DNA of 64,000 nt from Streptomyces sp. LX-29 (GCF_029541745.1 NZ_CP089746.1:6581559-6645558), one strand, 5' to 3'; positions 50,390-59,454 are shown, numbered from the stretch's first letter. Made by a program: numbers and translations. Notes: a model not told the origin generated them from the letters alone.

Positions 50390-50406
50390 CATAAACTGGG
50401 TTTATG
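50390..50406. promoter_or_regulatory. LysR-type operator overlapping the lysR -10 box and start codon
   Basis: CATAAAC-TGG-GTTTATG, a perfect 7-bp inverted repeat containing T-N11-A (50392-50404). TAAACT (50392-50397) is also the -10 box six bases before the LysR ATG (50404), so the bound regulator would sit on its own start of transcription. Confidence 0.7.
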
Positions 50407-51312
50407 ACCGCTCATCCCGTGGCGCACCGCGTCCCCGACCTGGGGGCGCTGGAGCTGCTGCTCGCCGTCGCCCGGCTGGGCAGCCTGGGGCGGGCCGCCC
50501 GGGAGCTGGGCATCACCCAGCCCGCCGCGAGCAGCCGCATCCGCTCCATGGAGCGCCAGCTCGGCCTGGCCCTCGTCGAACGCTCACCGCGCGGCTCGCG
50601 GCTCACCGAGGCCGGCGCCCTGGTCACCGACTGGGCGCGGCCGATCGTGGAGGCGGCCGAGGCGTTCGACGCGGGCGTACACGCCCTGCGCGACCGCCGT
50701 GACTCCCGGCTGCGGGTCGCGGCCAGCATGACGATCGCCGAGTATCTGCTGCCCGGTTGGCTGATCGCGCTGCGCGAGCTCCGCCCCGGCACCGCGGTCT
50801 CGCTGCTCACCGGGAACTCGGCCGCGGTCGCGGAACGGCTGCTCGACGGCGCGGCCGACCTGGGGTTCGTGGAGGGGCTCGATGTGCCGCGGGGACTGGA
50901 CGGCGCGGTGATCGGGCATGATCGGCTCGCCGTGGTCACCGCCCCCACCCACCCGTGGGCGCGCCGCCGCGGTGACCTCGCCCCGGGTGAACTCGCCGCC
51001 ACCCCGCTGGTGCTCCGCGAGCGGGGATCCGGCACCCGCCAGGTCCTCGACGCCGCCCTCGCGGCCCACGGCGGCCTCGCCGACCCGCTGCTCGAACTCG
51101 CCTCCACCACCGCCGTCAAGGCCGCCGCGATCAGCGGCGCCGGACCCGCCGTGCTGAGCCGTCTCGCCATCCGGGAGGAGCTGGCGGCCCGGCGCCTGAC
51201 CGAGATCCCCGTGGCCGGCGTCCACCTGAGCCGCGACCTCCGCGCCGTGTGGCCCGCCGGACAACGCCCGACGGGCCCGGCCCGCGATCTGCTGGGGCTG
51301 ACGCGCGGCTGA
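50404..51312 (+). CDS. LysR-family transcriptional regulator
   Basis: 302 residues. N-terminal winged helix-turn-helix LELLLAVARLGSLGRAARELGITQPAASSRIRSMERQLGLALVERSPRGSRLTEAG, linker helix, then the two-lobed effector domain (LRVAASMTIAEYLLPGWLIALRELRPGTAVSLLTGNSAAVAERLLDGAADLGFVEG...GAGPAVLSRLAIREELAARRLTEIPVAG). Divergent from the TDT transporter, its likely target. CysB/CbbR-like by layout; ligand unknown. The leaderless start is supported by the -10 box. Confidence 0.92.
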   Translation: MTAHPVAHRVPDLGALELLLAVARLGSLGRAARELGITQPAASSRIRSMERQLGLALVERSPRGSRLTEAGALVTDWARPIVEAAEAFDAGVHALRDRRDSRLRVAASMTIAEYLLPGWLIALRELRPGTAVSLLTGNSAAVAERLLDGAADLGFVEGLDVPRGLDGAVIGHDRLAVVTAPTHPWARRRGDLAPGELAATPLVLRERGSGTRQVLDAALAAHGGLADPLLELASTTAVKAAAISGAGPAVLSRLAIREELAARRLTEIPVAGVHLSRDLRAVWPAGQRPTGPARDLLGLTRG

Positions 51313-51340
51313 ACCCGCGAGGACCGGGGGCGCCGGCGTT

Positions 51341-51372
51341 CCGGGAGCCCGGCGGTGCCCCCGGGCTCCCGG
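51341..51372. terminator. Terminator between convergent lysR and amidohydrolase genes
   Basis: 12-bp stem CCGGGAGCCCGG (51341-51352) with CCGGGCTCCCGG (51361-51372). Confidence 0.75.
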
Positions 51373-51392
51373 CCCGGGGGCTACCCCGCCCG

Positions 51393-54300
51393 TCAGCCCT
51401 CCAGGTCGCAGCACGTGTCGCGGCGCAGCCTGCGCCCCACCTCCAGCCAGCGCTCCCGCTCCTCCCGCTCCCCGAGGGCCTCCGCGCGAGGCGTGCGGGG
51501 ACCGAGGGGCGGCGGCGTGCCCTTCACGGAGGCGGGGAACGCGCCGACCAGATCGCGCCGCGCGTACGGCACCCCGCCGCGCAACACCGACACCGTCCGC
51601 ACCAGCGAGTCGAAGTCGGTGAACGGGTCCCCGTCCACGACCGTCACATCCGCGACCTTGCCCACCTCCAGGCTGCCCAGGTCGCGTTCGGCACCGAAGA
51701 CCCGCGCGGGGAGCACGGTGGCGGTGCGCAGCGCCTCGACCGCCGAGAAGCCGTAGCGGTGCAGCGCCCGCAGCGCCAGATGGAGATGGAGCCCGACCGG
51801 CACCAGGGGCGCGTCGGTGCCCAGGGCGACGAGCCCGCCCCCGTCCAGGGCGTTTCGGTAGATCCCGATCTCGGTGCGCAGCGTGGCCAGTTGGGCGTCG
51901 GTCGGTGGCGTCCCGGCGAGCTGACTCACCTGAGCGGTGTCCCAGGGCGGCATCAGCCGGGTGACCCGCGCGTCCTCGGCCAGGGCGGGGTCGGCGCCGA
52001 TGAGCGGCAGGGCGGTGAACGGCGTGGCGATGAGCCGGAAGCCCGCCCCGGTGTAGATCTCCGTGAGGTCCTGGTACGCACGACCGGACGCGCTGGTCGC
52101 ATGCCCGTACTCCAGCCGCTGGGTCGCCTGGAGGTGGGTGGTCAGGTCCTGGCCGAGCTGCACGCCGGGCGAGCACAGATGGCTTCCGGTGCGCACTCCG
52201 AGCCGCTCGTGCGCGAAACGCGCCGCCTCCTCCATCACCCAGCCGGGCGCGCGGACGTAGGTCTTGACGAAGTCCCAGTCCAGCGCCGCGCCCCGCTCCA
52301 GCGAGCGGCGCAGCCCCGCGCGGGTGCGGTGCGCCCGCCCCATGCTGTACGCGACGCGCGGCCCGTCCAGCAGCTCGCCGCAGGTCAGCAGCCGGGGACC
52401 GGCCAGCACTCCGGCCGCCACCGCCTCCCGGAGCCGTGCCTGCTCATAGGAGAACCCGCCCAGGGAGACCGCCGTGGTGATGCCGTAGGCGAGCTGGAGC
52501 GCCGACTGCCGGCCGCCGTAGGTGTACTGCCAGGGATGCGTATGGGCGTCCCACAGGCCCGGGAGCACCGTGTGGGCCGAGGCGTCCAGGCGGCGCCCCG
52601 CCGCGCGCCCGGCCCGGTGCGGCTCGACGGCGGCCACCCGCCCGCCCCGCACCACGACGTCGACGTCCTCGCGGACCGTGTTCCCGGTGCCGTCCCAGAA
52701 CCTTCCGGCGTGGACGACGGTGTCGGCGGGCCGGGGCCGGCGGTGATCGAAGGGGACGCGCACGGTACGGGCCGTGCCCGTGGCCACGTCCATCAGCCGC
52801 AGCCGGCCCGCGGACAGGTAGAGCAGCCGTCGGCCATCTCCCGACCAGGAGGGATGGTCGGCGGCCTCGTCGGTGAGCCGGCGCGGCTCCCCCTCGGGCG
52901 TACCGTCCGGCCTCACCGGCAGGACCCAGAGCGCGGACTCGGCGATCAGCGCGAACCGCCGCCCGTCGGGCGACCAGACGGGCCCGGAGTCATAGCGGTC
53001 GGAGATCGAGACGTGCGGGGCGAGGGCGTGCAGCCGGGAGGCGCCGGTGTCGGCGTCGACGATCCGGATGAGGTTGTAGCCCTCGCGAAACCGCTGGTTC
53101 AGGCGGTTTCGATCGCAGAGCGCGACGTACCTGCCGTCGGGTGACCAGCTGGGGCGTCCCGGCAGCCCGCCGCCGCCGAGCGGCGCGGCCAGCACCCGCT
53201 CCGTACCGTCGGCCAGCTCGCGGACGACCAGGTTGCCGGACATGTCGATCGCGGCGAGCCGAGCGCCGTCGGGGGAGAGCGCCGGGTGCACCCGGCCTCC
53301 GTCCGCGAGCACGGCCTCCGAGCCGTCGGCCAGCTCCCTACGGCGCACGGCGAGCAGCCCGTCCCGGTCGTCCACGTACAGCAGCGCCCTGCCGTCCCGG
53401 GTCCAGGAGGGGCCGAGCACATAGCGGGTCGGATCGGCCCGCACGACGCGCCGCGGAGCGCGACCGCCGGCCACGTCCGCGACCCACAGCGAGTTGAGCG
53501 CGGCGAACGCCACCTGGCGCCCGTCAGGGGAGAGCGCGGGCAGGTGCAGCGCCTGGACCGGCCGTACCCCGCCGCCCTCCACGTCGTACCGCTTGACCCG
53601 GTAGCGGGGCCGGTCGACGGGGAGGGTGGCCGTGAACGGGATGGTCTCGACGATGATCGGCGCGGCGGCGCGCGCGGTCCCGGTGACCGTCCTGCGGGCT
53701 TCCGCCTCGGCGCTCCTGCGGGCTTCCGGTGTCGCGTCGGCGGGAAACGCGGCGCGGCCCTGGACGTTCCCCTGGGCGTTCGCCTCGGCCCGGGCATCGG
53801 CGTGGGCATGGGCTTGGGCACCGCCCCGGGCATCGGCCTGGGCACCGCCCTGGACATGGGTTTGGGTATCGCCCTGGGCATGGGCATCGGCTTGGGCACC
53901 GCCCTCGGGTCGAGCCGGTGCGAGCTTCATGATCCGGAACCGTCCGTCGACGGTCAGCAGCAGCTCGTCCGCCGACACCCAGCGCGGCGGCACCGGCTCC
54001 ACATCGCCCTCCACCGGCACCGTGACCCCGTCGACGACCAGCGAGCAGGAGGCCGCGGGCGCGGGCGTGGTGCGGAGATAGGCCAGCCGCCCGCCGGGGG
54101 CCACGGCGGGGAGCAGCACCTGGGTGCCGGCCGTCGTCTCCATGTGCTCGATCCGCACGGGCCCACCGCCGTCGGCCGCCACGGACGCGACCGTACGGGC
54201 CTGGAGGGCACCGCCGACCACCTGGCCCCGGACGAAGAGCACCCGCTCGCCGTCGGCCGACCAGACCGGATCGAAGTCCTCCCAGGCGCCGTCCTGGAGG

Positions 54301-54872
54301 GGACCTTCCTGCCCGGCCACCCCGGTGAGCCGGGTCAGCCGCCCGCCGGCGAGCTCCAGCACCCACACCCGGTAGGGGCTGCCGGCCACCGGGTCGCCGC
54401 CGCGCTCGGAGGCGAAGGCGATCCGCGTGCCGTCGGGCGACCAGGCGGGCCCGCGGTCGTCCCAGGGCCCGTCCGTCACCTGGCGCAGACCGCTGCCGTC
54501 CGGCCGTATCGTCCAGATGTGGAATCCGCCGCCCCGGTACGCGCAGACGGCGACCAGGGAGCCGTCCGGGGAGAACACCGGGCGGGTGGGCTCCAGATCG
54601 GCCGGCGTGAGCGCGGTGGCGGCACCCCCCTTGCGGGGGATCGACCACAGCACGTTCTGCACCTCCGCGATCACCCGGTCGCCTGCGGGCGAGAGCGTCG
54701 CGGCCCCGTTGGTGGCCGCGCGGAAGGACAGCGTCCGCACCGTCCCCCGGCGTGCCGCGCCGGTGGTGGCCGAGGCCGTGTCGAGTGGCAGGGCGACCGT
54801 CGCGCCGGCCGTGGCGGCGGTCCCGGCGGCGGCCTGCAGGAACCGCCGCCGGGACAGATCGGGCAGATGCAT
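51393..54872 (-). CDS. Tat-exported beta-propeller + amidohydrolase fusion protein
   Basis: 1159 residues. Twin-arginine signal MHLPDLSRRRFLQAAAGTAATAGATVALPLDTASA. Residues about 45-330 and 400-700 hold TolB/WD40-like propeller repeats (FSPDGSLVAVCA, WSPDGTRIAFASERGGDP, WSADGERVLFVRG, LSPDGRQVAFAAL, WSPDGRRFALI, WSGDGRRLLYLS). A Gly/Gln/Ala/His low-complexity insert of about 50 residues (near 325-385) splits the propeller and is coded by GGGCATGGGC-type repeats (53760-53910). The C-terminal third is an imidazolonepropionase-like amidohydrolase with metal motif DAHTHPW, then GSHLCSPG, ALGTDAPLVPVG and DLGSLEVGKVADVTVVDGDP. Probably a secreted peptidase/amidase; substrate unknown. ATG at 54872 after GGAG; TTG three codons earlier is possible. 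Confidence 0.9.
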   Translation of the reverse strand: MHLPDLSRRRFLQAAAGTAATAGATVALPLDTASATTGAARRGTVRTLSFRAATNGAATLSPAGDRVIAEVQNVLWSIPRKGGAATALTPADLEPTRPVFSPDGSLVAVCAYRGGGFHIWTIRPDGSGLRQVTDGPWDDRGPAWSPDGTRIAFASERGGDPVAGSPYRVWVLELAGGRLTRLTGVAGQEGPLQDGAWEDFDPVWSADGERVLFVRGQVVGGALQARTVASVAADGGGPVRIEHMETTAGTQVLLPAVAPGGRLAYLRTTPAPAASCSLVVDGVTVPVEGDVEPVPPRWVSADELLLTVDGRFRIMKLAPARPEGGAQADAHAQGDTQTHVQGGAQADARGGAQAHAHADARAEANAQGNVQGRAAFPADATPEARRSAEAEARRTVTGTARAAAPIIVETIPFTATLPVDRPRYRVKRYDVEGGGVRPVQALHLPALSPDGRQVAFAALNSLWVADVAGGRAPRRVVRADPTRYVLGPSWTRDGRALLYVDDRDGLLAVRRRELADGSEAVLADGGRVHPALSPDGARLAAIDMSGNLVVRELADGTERVLAAPLGGGGLPGRPSWSPDGRYVALCDRNRLNQRFREGYNLIRIVDADTGASRLHALAPHVSISDRYDSGPVWSPDGRRFALIAESALWVLPVRPDGTPEGEPRRLTDEAADHPSWSGDGRRLLYLSAGRLRLMDVATGTARTVRVPFDHRRPRPADTVVHAGRFWDGTGNTVREDVDVVVRGGRVAAVEPHRAGRAAGRRLDASAHTVLPGLWDAHTHPWQYTYGGRQSALQLAYGITTAVSLGGFSYEQARLREAVAAGVLAGPRLLTCGELLDGPRVAYSMGRAHRTRAGLRRSLERGAALDWDFVKTYVRAPGWVMEEAARFAHERLGVRTGSHLCSPGVQLGQDLTTHLQATQRLEYGHATSASGRAYQDLTEIYTGAGFRLIATPFTALPLIGADPALAEDARVTRLMPPWDTAQVSQLAGTPPTDAQLATLRTEIGIYRNALDGGGLVALGTDAPLVPVGLHLHLALRALHRYGFSAVEALRTATVLPARVFGAERDLGSLEVGKVADVTVVDGDPFTDFDSLVRTVSVLRGGVPYARRDLVGAFPASVKGTPPPLGPRTPRAEALGEREERERWLEVGRRLRRDTCCDLEG

Positions 54873-55257
54873 GGACTCCAACGGTCCTCCAGGGGCAGGG
54901 GAGTTGCGGGGGAGTTGCGGGGCTTGCGGGCCGGGGGTGATGCCCGGGTCATTCGATCGGTCCATACCACCGAGACCGCCGTTCAACCCCGGACCGCGCG
55001 GGCGGGTGGAGCCGGAGCGGCGCCCCGCGCGGCACTCTGACGGCACCGAGGTGGAGTCCGGCTGGGCGACGGCGGGAGTTCGGGGAGGTGGCGTGGGGCA
55101 GGGTCCGGGCAGAAGGGGTGCGCTGGCCTGGGCGCGTGGCGGCGGCAAAGGGGGCGTTGGCCTGTGGTTTAGAGCACGTGGATGAGGAGAGTGTGCTTCC
55201 GGTATCCCGACCGGGATCCCTTCCCTGCCCCACCCATCGGACTCAGGAGACAACGGC
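54873..55257. other. Divergent promoter region of amidohydrolase and hydrolase genes
   Basis: 385 bases with no gene. An ATCCCG-AC-CGGGAT inverted repeat (55204-55217) lies 40 bases before the hydrolase gene and may be an operator. Confidence 0.45.
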
Positions 55258-56229
55258 ATGTCAGCCACCGACACCGCCTTCCGCACCGACTGCCTGGAGA
55301 CGCCCGACGGGGTGCGGGTGGCGACGTACACGTGGGCCCCGGGGGTGGCGACGGGACGGGAGGAGCCGGAGCGGGAGCGAACCGGGGCCGCCCGGGCGAT
55401 CGTGCAGATCGTGCACGGGGCCGCGGAGTACGCCCTGCGCTATGACCGCTTCGCCCGATTACTCGCCTCCGAGGGCTATGTGGTGGTCGCCGCCGACCTG
55501 CGCGGCCACGGGGCGACGGCGGAGGCGACCGGCGGCTACGGGGTCGTGGGCGAGGACAGCTGGCGGCTGATGGTCTCCGACCTGCGCGCCCTGAGCGCCC
55601 GTGCTCGTGCCGACCACCCGGGCGCCCCGCTGGTCCTCTTCGGGCACAGCCTGGGCTCGATGCTGGCTCGCGACTACGCCCAGCAGCACGGTGACGAACT
55701 GGCCGGCCTGATGCTCTCCGGCACCTTCCGGACCCTCCCGGGAGTGGAGATCGACGAGCTCGCCGCCCACATTGAACGCGAGATAGCCGAGCGCGGCCGC
55801 ACCGCGCTGTCCACCTTCACCCCGACCCTCTTCGCCTTGTTCAACGACCCGTACGAATTCGGCACGGGCTTCGAGTGGCTCTCCCGCGACCCGGAGGCGG
55901 TCGAGGCGTACGCCGCCGACGAGCGCTGCGGCTTCCCGTTCAGCGCCGGGCTGTCCCTCGACTGGGTGCGGGCCGTCCGCAAGATCAACAACCCCCGGAA
56001 CCAGGCGCGCATCCCTCCCACCCTGCCGGTGCACATAGCCGTCGGCACCGAGGACCCCTGCAACCAGCGCATGACGCTCGTCTACGAACTGCTTGAGGAC
56101 TTCCGCTACATCGGCACCCGCGACCTCACCTGGAAGGGCTACCCCGGCGCCCGCCACGAGATCCTCAACGAGACCAACCGTGCGCAGGTGGAGTCGGACC
56201 TGCTGGCATGGCTGGAGACCCGCGTATAG
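55258..56229 (+). CDS. Alpha/beta hydrolase, monoacylglycerol-lipase/lysophospholipase-like
   Basis: 323 residues, no signal peptide. Oxyanion region IVQIVHGAAEYALRYDRFARLLASEGYVVVAADLRGHGATAEATGGYG, nucleophile elbow LVLFGHSLGSMLARDYA (Ser about 133), acid in HIAVGTEDPCN and catalytic His in YPGARHEILNETNRAQV, so the Ser-Asp-His triad is complete. The substrate is probably a lipid ester or small ester. Start ATG six bases after AGGAGAC. Convergent with the YiaA-type gene. Confidence 0.93.
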   Translation: MSATDTAFRTDCLETPDGVRVATYTWAPGVATGREEPERERTGAARAIVQIVHGAAEYALRYDRFARLLASEGYVVVAADLRGHGATAEATGGYGVVGEDSWRLMVSDLRALSARARADHPGAPLVLFGHSLGSMLARDYAQQHGDELAGLMLSGTFRTLPGVEIDELAAHIEREIAERGRTALSTFTPTLFALFNDPYEFGTGFEWLSRDPEAVEAYAADERCGFPFSAGLSLDWVRAVRKINNPRNQARIPPTLPVHIAVGTEDPCNQRMTLVYELLEDFRYIGTRDLTWKGYPGARHEILNETNRAQVESDLLAWLETRV

Positions 56230-56251
56230 GTGGGTCCTCCCGCCTACGTAT

Positions 56252-56267
56252 TCGAAACTATGTTCGA
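56252..56267. promoter_or_regulatory. Isolated LexA (SOS) box
   Basis: TCGAAACTATGTTCGA matches the actinobacterial SOS box TCGAAC-N4-GTTCGA at 11 of 12 defined positions. It is in an AT-rich 76-base gap between two convergent genes, followed by a TATTCT -10-like box, so it may serve a small transcript rather than either gene. Confidence 0.5.
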
Positions 56268-56305
56268 TATTCTGTGTTCTCTTCATGAAGGGGGCGGCCG
56301 GGTGA

Positions 56306-56599
56306 TCAGACGTTCCCCGGCTTGAACACGTCCTGCTCGATCAGCAGCTTGTCGATCCGGGCCTTGTCCACCCGGTTGGTCATCTCCTCGACCTCCTGTC
56401 GGTCCCGCACGCACTTGGCCAGCGTGAAGCTCGACGTCACGACGAACACGAGCCCCAACGCGAGGAACGCCCGCTCCCAGGTCCCCAAGGGCAGCTTCAC
56501 GATCCCGTACGCCACGGCCGCCAGCGAGATCCCGAACGAGATCGCCGCCTGAATGAAGAAGGCCGTCGTCGTCGGCCGCTGAATCGATGGAGTCGTCAT
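56306..56599 (-). CDS. YiaA/YiaB-family two-helix membrane protein
   Basis: 97 residues: PSIQRPTTTAFFIQAAISFGISLAAVAYGIVKLPLGTWERAFLALGLVFVVTSSFTLAKCVRDRQEVEEM, two transmembrane helices with the conserved FxxQ and WERAFLALG turn of the YiaA family, and a charged C-terminal helix. Function unknown. An upstream extension of 56 codons in the same frame reads poorly and is rejected; the ATG at 56599 begins the family sequence but has no clear ribosome site. Confidence 0.85.
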   Translation of the reverse strand: MTTPSIQRPTTTAFFIQAAISFGISLAAVAYGIVKLPLGTWERAFLALGLVFVVTSSFTLAKCVRDRQEVEEMTNRVDKARIDKLLIEQDVFKPGNV

Positions 56600-56767
56600 G
56601 CGCGTAGCGTGCTCGCCCCGTGACCGCCGCGCATGAGTACGGCTACTCATCCCGCCCTGAGCCCTGAGCGTCCTCCCCGCCTCGAGGGTGGAGGCGAGCA
56701 CCCCCTGAAGTGCGGTATTGTTCTCGTGCGCGGTCGGAACGGGGAAAACCCCGGACCGAACAAGCAC

Positions 56768-56841
<74 letters not shown>

Positions 56842-56857
56842 CGGTGTTATCGCAGGT

Positions 56858-56892
56858 CAAAGGCCGTTTCCGATCATCGGAAGCGGCCTTTG
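56858..56892 (+). terminator. Terminator after tRNA-Pro
   Basis: CAAAGGCCG-T-TTCCGAT / ATCGGAA-G-CGGCCTTTG: 16 pairs with one internal mismatch (56858-56892). Confidence 0.85.
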
Positions 56893-57529
56893 GCGTACGT
56901 GTGTTTGCTCCCAGGTGGGAGCCCTCTGGGAGCGCTCGTGCTCCCATGCTCCCAAGACGTCAACTGTGTCCGTTTTTTCCGTCATCCGATCGGGTCGATG
57001 TGTCCGGCTGGTCGCGGTGGTTGGGGGCGGTCGTCAACCGCATGCCGCTGTTGCCGCCCGGTCGTGGCGTGCGGACGCGTGTGCGGGATGGTTCCCGGGA
57101 GCCAATTGCCCCTTGTCGTCCGGGCGGGCGCGGTGACGGGTTCACCGTCGATGGTGCTCCCAGGTGAGGCTCCCGGTTCGGTGGTGGGGGAGCGCCCGGT
57201 GGTGGGGAGGGCGAGGCATGCGGGCAGCTCGCGGCACTCGAGGGCGGCGGTCTGGGGCTTTCGGCTTGGCCCACGATGAGGTCTTGCCCCTTGTCTACGG
57301 CCTTCTTCTGTTGACTCCCCGAGGTGGGAGCGGTGTTGGAGGCTGTTGTGAGCCGGCAGCCGCGGTCATTGGTGTCATGCGATGGGGGATACGACTCGCC
57401 CCTGGGGGCGGTGGGCGAAGGGGGTGTGCATCGCAACTGACGCCCTCGCCACGTGGGGCGTGCGTGAGCGGCTGGGGCCAGAAGATCGGCCGCGGTTCCG
57501 TTGCGGCGGGCCGTGGGCGGCTCATGGTG
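56893..57529. other. Apparently non-coding scar next to tRNA-Pro
   Basis: About 640 bases. Several GCTCCCA(GG) repeats occur in the first 60 bases and again near 57150. All frames give low-complexity or interrupted products with no family signature; I find no integrase remnant that I can support. Confidence 0.5.
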
Positions 57530-58188
57530 CTGGTCTGCGCGCTGAACGCATTGGCGGGCGAGCTGTCGACAGGGCATGGCTTCCGGGTCTTCGACGACCG
57601 AGTCTTTGATGGGGACGTGGATGGAGCCGGGAGCTACACAGTTGGCGGTGATGCCGGTGTAGCCGAGCTCAAGGGGCGAGCGCGCGTGTGGGTCCTTCGA
57701 GGCCGGCCTTGGCGCTGATGTAACCAGAGAGATCATGGCGGCCCGTGGCGGCGAGCACGGAGCCGATCGTGGTGATCCGTCCCCAGCCACCGGCGGCCAT
57801 GCCGGGTGTGAGTTCGCGGGTCAGGAGATAGTGAGGTCAGGTTGATGGCCACAGCGTCGTTCCATCGGTCGGGGGTCGTCTCCGCCCACGGCAGGCGGGG
57901 TTAGGCCCCGGCGTTGCTGATGAGGACGTCGATCGGTCCGAGCTGCTCGTGGGCGTTTCGGCAAAGGCCGGGCACGGCGTCCGGGTCGCGGAGGTCAGCA
58001 GTCACGGGTACGGCATGGCCTCCGGTGTGGGTGATGTGCTCAGCGAGGCTGGTAGCGGCCTGGTGGCCGTCGAGGTGGGCCAGGAGGACGGCGGCGCCGT
58101 GCGCCGCGAGGCGTCGGGCGATGGCCGAGCCGATGCCGCCGGTGGCGCCGGTGGCCAGGGCCGTATGCCTGTTCAGGTGGCCGGACAT
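57530..58188 (-). pseudogene. Decayed short-chain dehydrogenase/reductase
   Basis: The N-terminal 95 codons (57901-58188) are a good Rossmann start: TALATGATGGIGSAIARRLAAHGAAVLLAHLD...VTADLRDPDAVPGLC...GPIDVLISNAGA, then a TAG stop. Downstream the family sequence continues in other frames: ETTPDRWNDAVAINLT, then LTRELTPGMAAGGWGRITTIGSVLAATGRHDLSGYISAKAGLEGPTRAL with the Tyr-x3-Lys catalytic motif, then ELGYTGITANCVAPGSIHVPI. At least three frame breaks separate these pieces, so the enzyme cannot be made whole. Confidence 0.88.
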
Positions 58189-58336
58189 GGCGTCTCCACG
58201 ACAGAGAAGTAGGTGGTCGGGTCGAAGGGGGGATTGCGACCGTTACCCCACGGATCAACCCGATCACAACGGAGCTGGCGCTGCCATAGTGAACGGGGCA
58301 GCGGGCTGCCACAGGTCAGCGGCTCCGACCGAAGCA

Positions 58337-59278
58337 CTAGGTGTATTGCCCTGTGAGGTTGGGGACGCGGCTGGCGGGTGGTTGGCCTTTCAGCGCGGTG
58401 TGTCCGCGGTGGTGATTGTAGGTGTGTAGCCATTCGCCGAAGGCTGCGCGTCGTTCCCGCTCTGAGCGGTAAGTGCGGGCGTAGGCCCACTCCTCCAACA
58501 GGGTGCGGTTGAAGCGTTCGACCTTGCCGTTGGTCTGCGGCCGGTAGGGCCGGGTGCGCTTGTGGACGATCCCAGCCGTGGCCAGGGCAGCGCGCCAGTG
58601 GTGAGAGCGGTAGCAGGAGCCGTTGTCGGTCAGCACCCGCTCGACGGTGATCCCGGCCTGGGCGAAGAAGGCGTGGGCCCGCTGCCAGAAACTGGTGGCG
58701 GTCTCTTTCTTCTCGTCCGAGTGGATCTCGCTGTAGGCCAGGCGGGAGTGGTCGTCGACGGCTGTGTGCAGGTAGCTGTAGCCGAGGTTGGGGCGGCCGT
58801 GACGGGTGCGGGGCCGTGCGGGGTCGCGGTGTGCGGAGCTGTTGCGACCGCCCTGGGCTCTGCCGTGGACCTTGTGTCCGCCGCCGTCGGGGATGTTGCC
58901 CAGCTTCTTGATGTCGACGTGGACCAGTTCTCCAGGCCGGTCGCGCTCGTAGCGCCGCACCACGCGGCCCGTGGCCCGGTCCAGGTGGGCCAGGCGGGCC
59001 AGGTGATAGCGGGTGAGGACGCGGTGGACGGTGGAGGGCACCAGGTGCAGGAAGTGCGCGATGCGGGCCGGTCCCCACCGGCGCAGCAAACGGACCTTGA
59101 TGATCCGTCGCTCGGTGCGGGTGGGAGTGCGGCGGGGGCTGTGGTGGGGCCGGCTGGAGCGGTCCGCCAGGCCGGCTTCGCCCAGTCGGCGGTAGCGGTC
59201 GGCCCACCGCTGGGCTGTGGTCGGCGAGACCTGGAAGCGCTCGGCGGCCCGTCGAAGCGGCCAGCCGTCCTCGACCAC
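58337..59278 (-). CDS. IS481-family transposase, 5' end probably frameshifted
   Basis: 313 residues from the first in-frame GTG: helix-turn-helix WPLRRAAERFQVSPTTAQRWADRYRRLGEAGLADRSSRPHHSPRRT, then a DDE integrase core with HVDIKKLGNIPDGGG, YLHTAVDDHSRLAYSEIH, RVLTDNGSCYRS and RTRPYRPQTNGKVERFNRTLLEEW (acidic triad intact). Upstream the family N-terminus continues as HRNA in another frame and LTETGRLRLARCV in this one; a run of three G (59314-59316) where four are expected explains the shift. The TAG stop codon lies entirely inside the CTAG target duplication. It may still be expressed from the internal GTG but lacks the usual first ~25 residues. Confidence 0.9.
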   Translation of the reverse strand: MVEDGWPLRRAAERFQVSPTTAQRWADRYRRLGEAGLADRSSRPHHSPRRTPTRTERRIIKVRLLRRWGPARIAHFLHLVPSTVHRVLTRYHLARLAHLDRATGRVVRRYERDRPGELVHVDIKKLGNIPDGGGHKVHGRAQGGRNSSAHRDPARPRTRHGRPNLGYSYLHTAVDDHSRLAYSEIHSDEKKETATSFWQRAHAFFAQAGITVERVLTDNGSCYRSHHWRAALATAGIVHKRTRPYRPQTNGKVERFNRTLLEEWAYARTYRSERERRAAFGEWLHTYNHHRGHTALKGQPPASRVPNLTGQYT

Positions 59279-59454
59279 ACAGCGGGCAAGACGCAGGCGT
59301 CCGGTCTCGGTCAGGGTGCATTACGGTGGGGCACGAGGGCCTTTCGGTCGGTGTAGACGTCGCAATCCACACCGAACCCGGAAGGCCCTCACCCATTCAA
59401 GATCCCTCAGCCGAGACCTGGGTCACCTGTCCACAACCTCCCCGGACAGAACAG
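58341..59454 (-). mobile_element. IS481-family insertion sequence with CTAG target duplication
   Basis: About 1.11 kb. Imperfect terminal inverted repeats: TGTATTGCCC-TGTGAGGTTGGGGAC at the left (from 58342) against TGTTCTGTCC-GGGGAGGTTGTGGAC read inward from the right (59453), about 20 of 28 matching. Flanked by CTAG on both sides (58337-58340 and 59455-59458), a tetranucleotide that is rare in Streptomyces and the known IS481 target. An internal inverted repeat GAGGGCCTT...AAGGCCCTC (59335-59390) lies near the transposase 5' end. Confidence 0.85.

Noticed and set aside
51249..53144. 631-codon plus-strand frame opposite the amidohydrolase gene
   Set aside because: Shadow frame; the opposite strand has a full Tat signal, propeller repeats and metal motifs.
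56842..57529. Integrase remnant next to tRNA-Pro
   Set aside because: No tyrosine- or serine-recombinase motif could be read in any frame.
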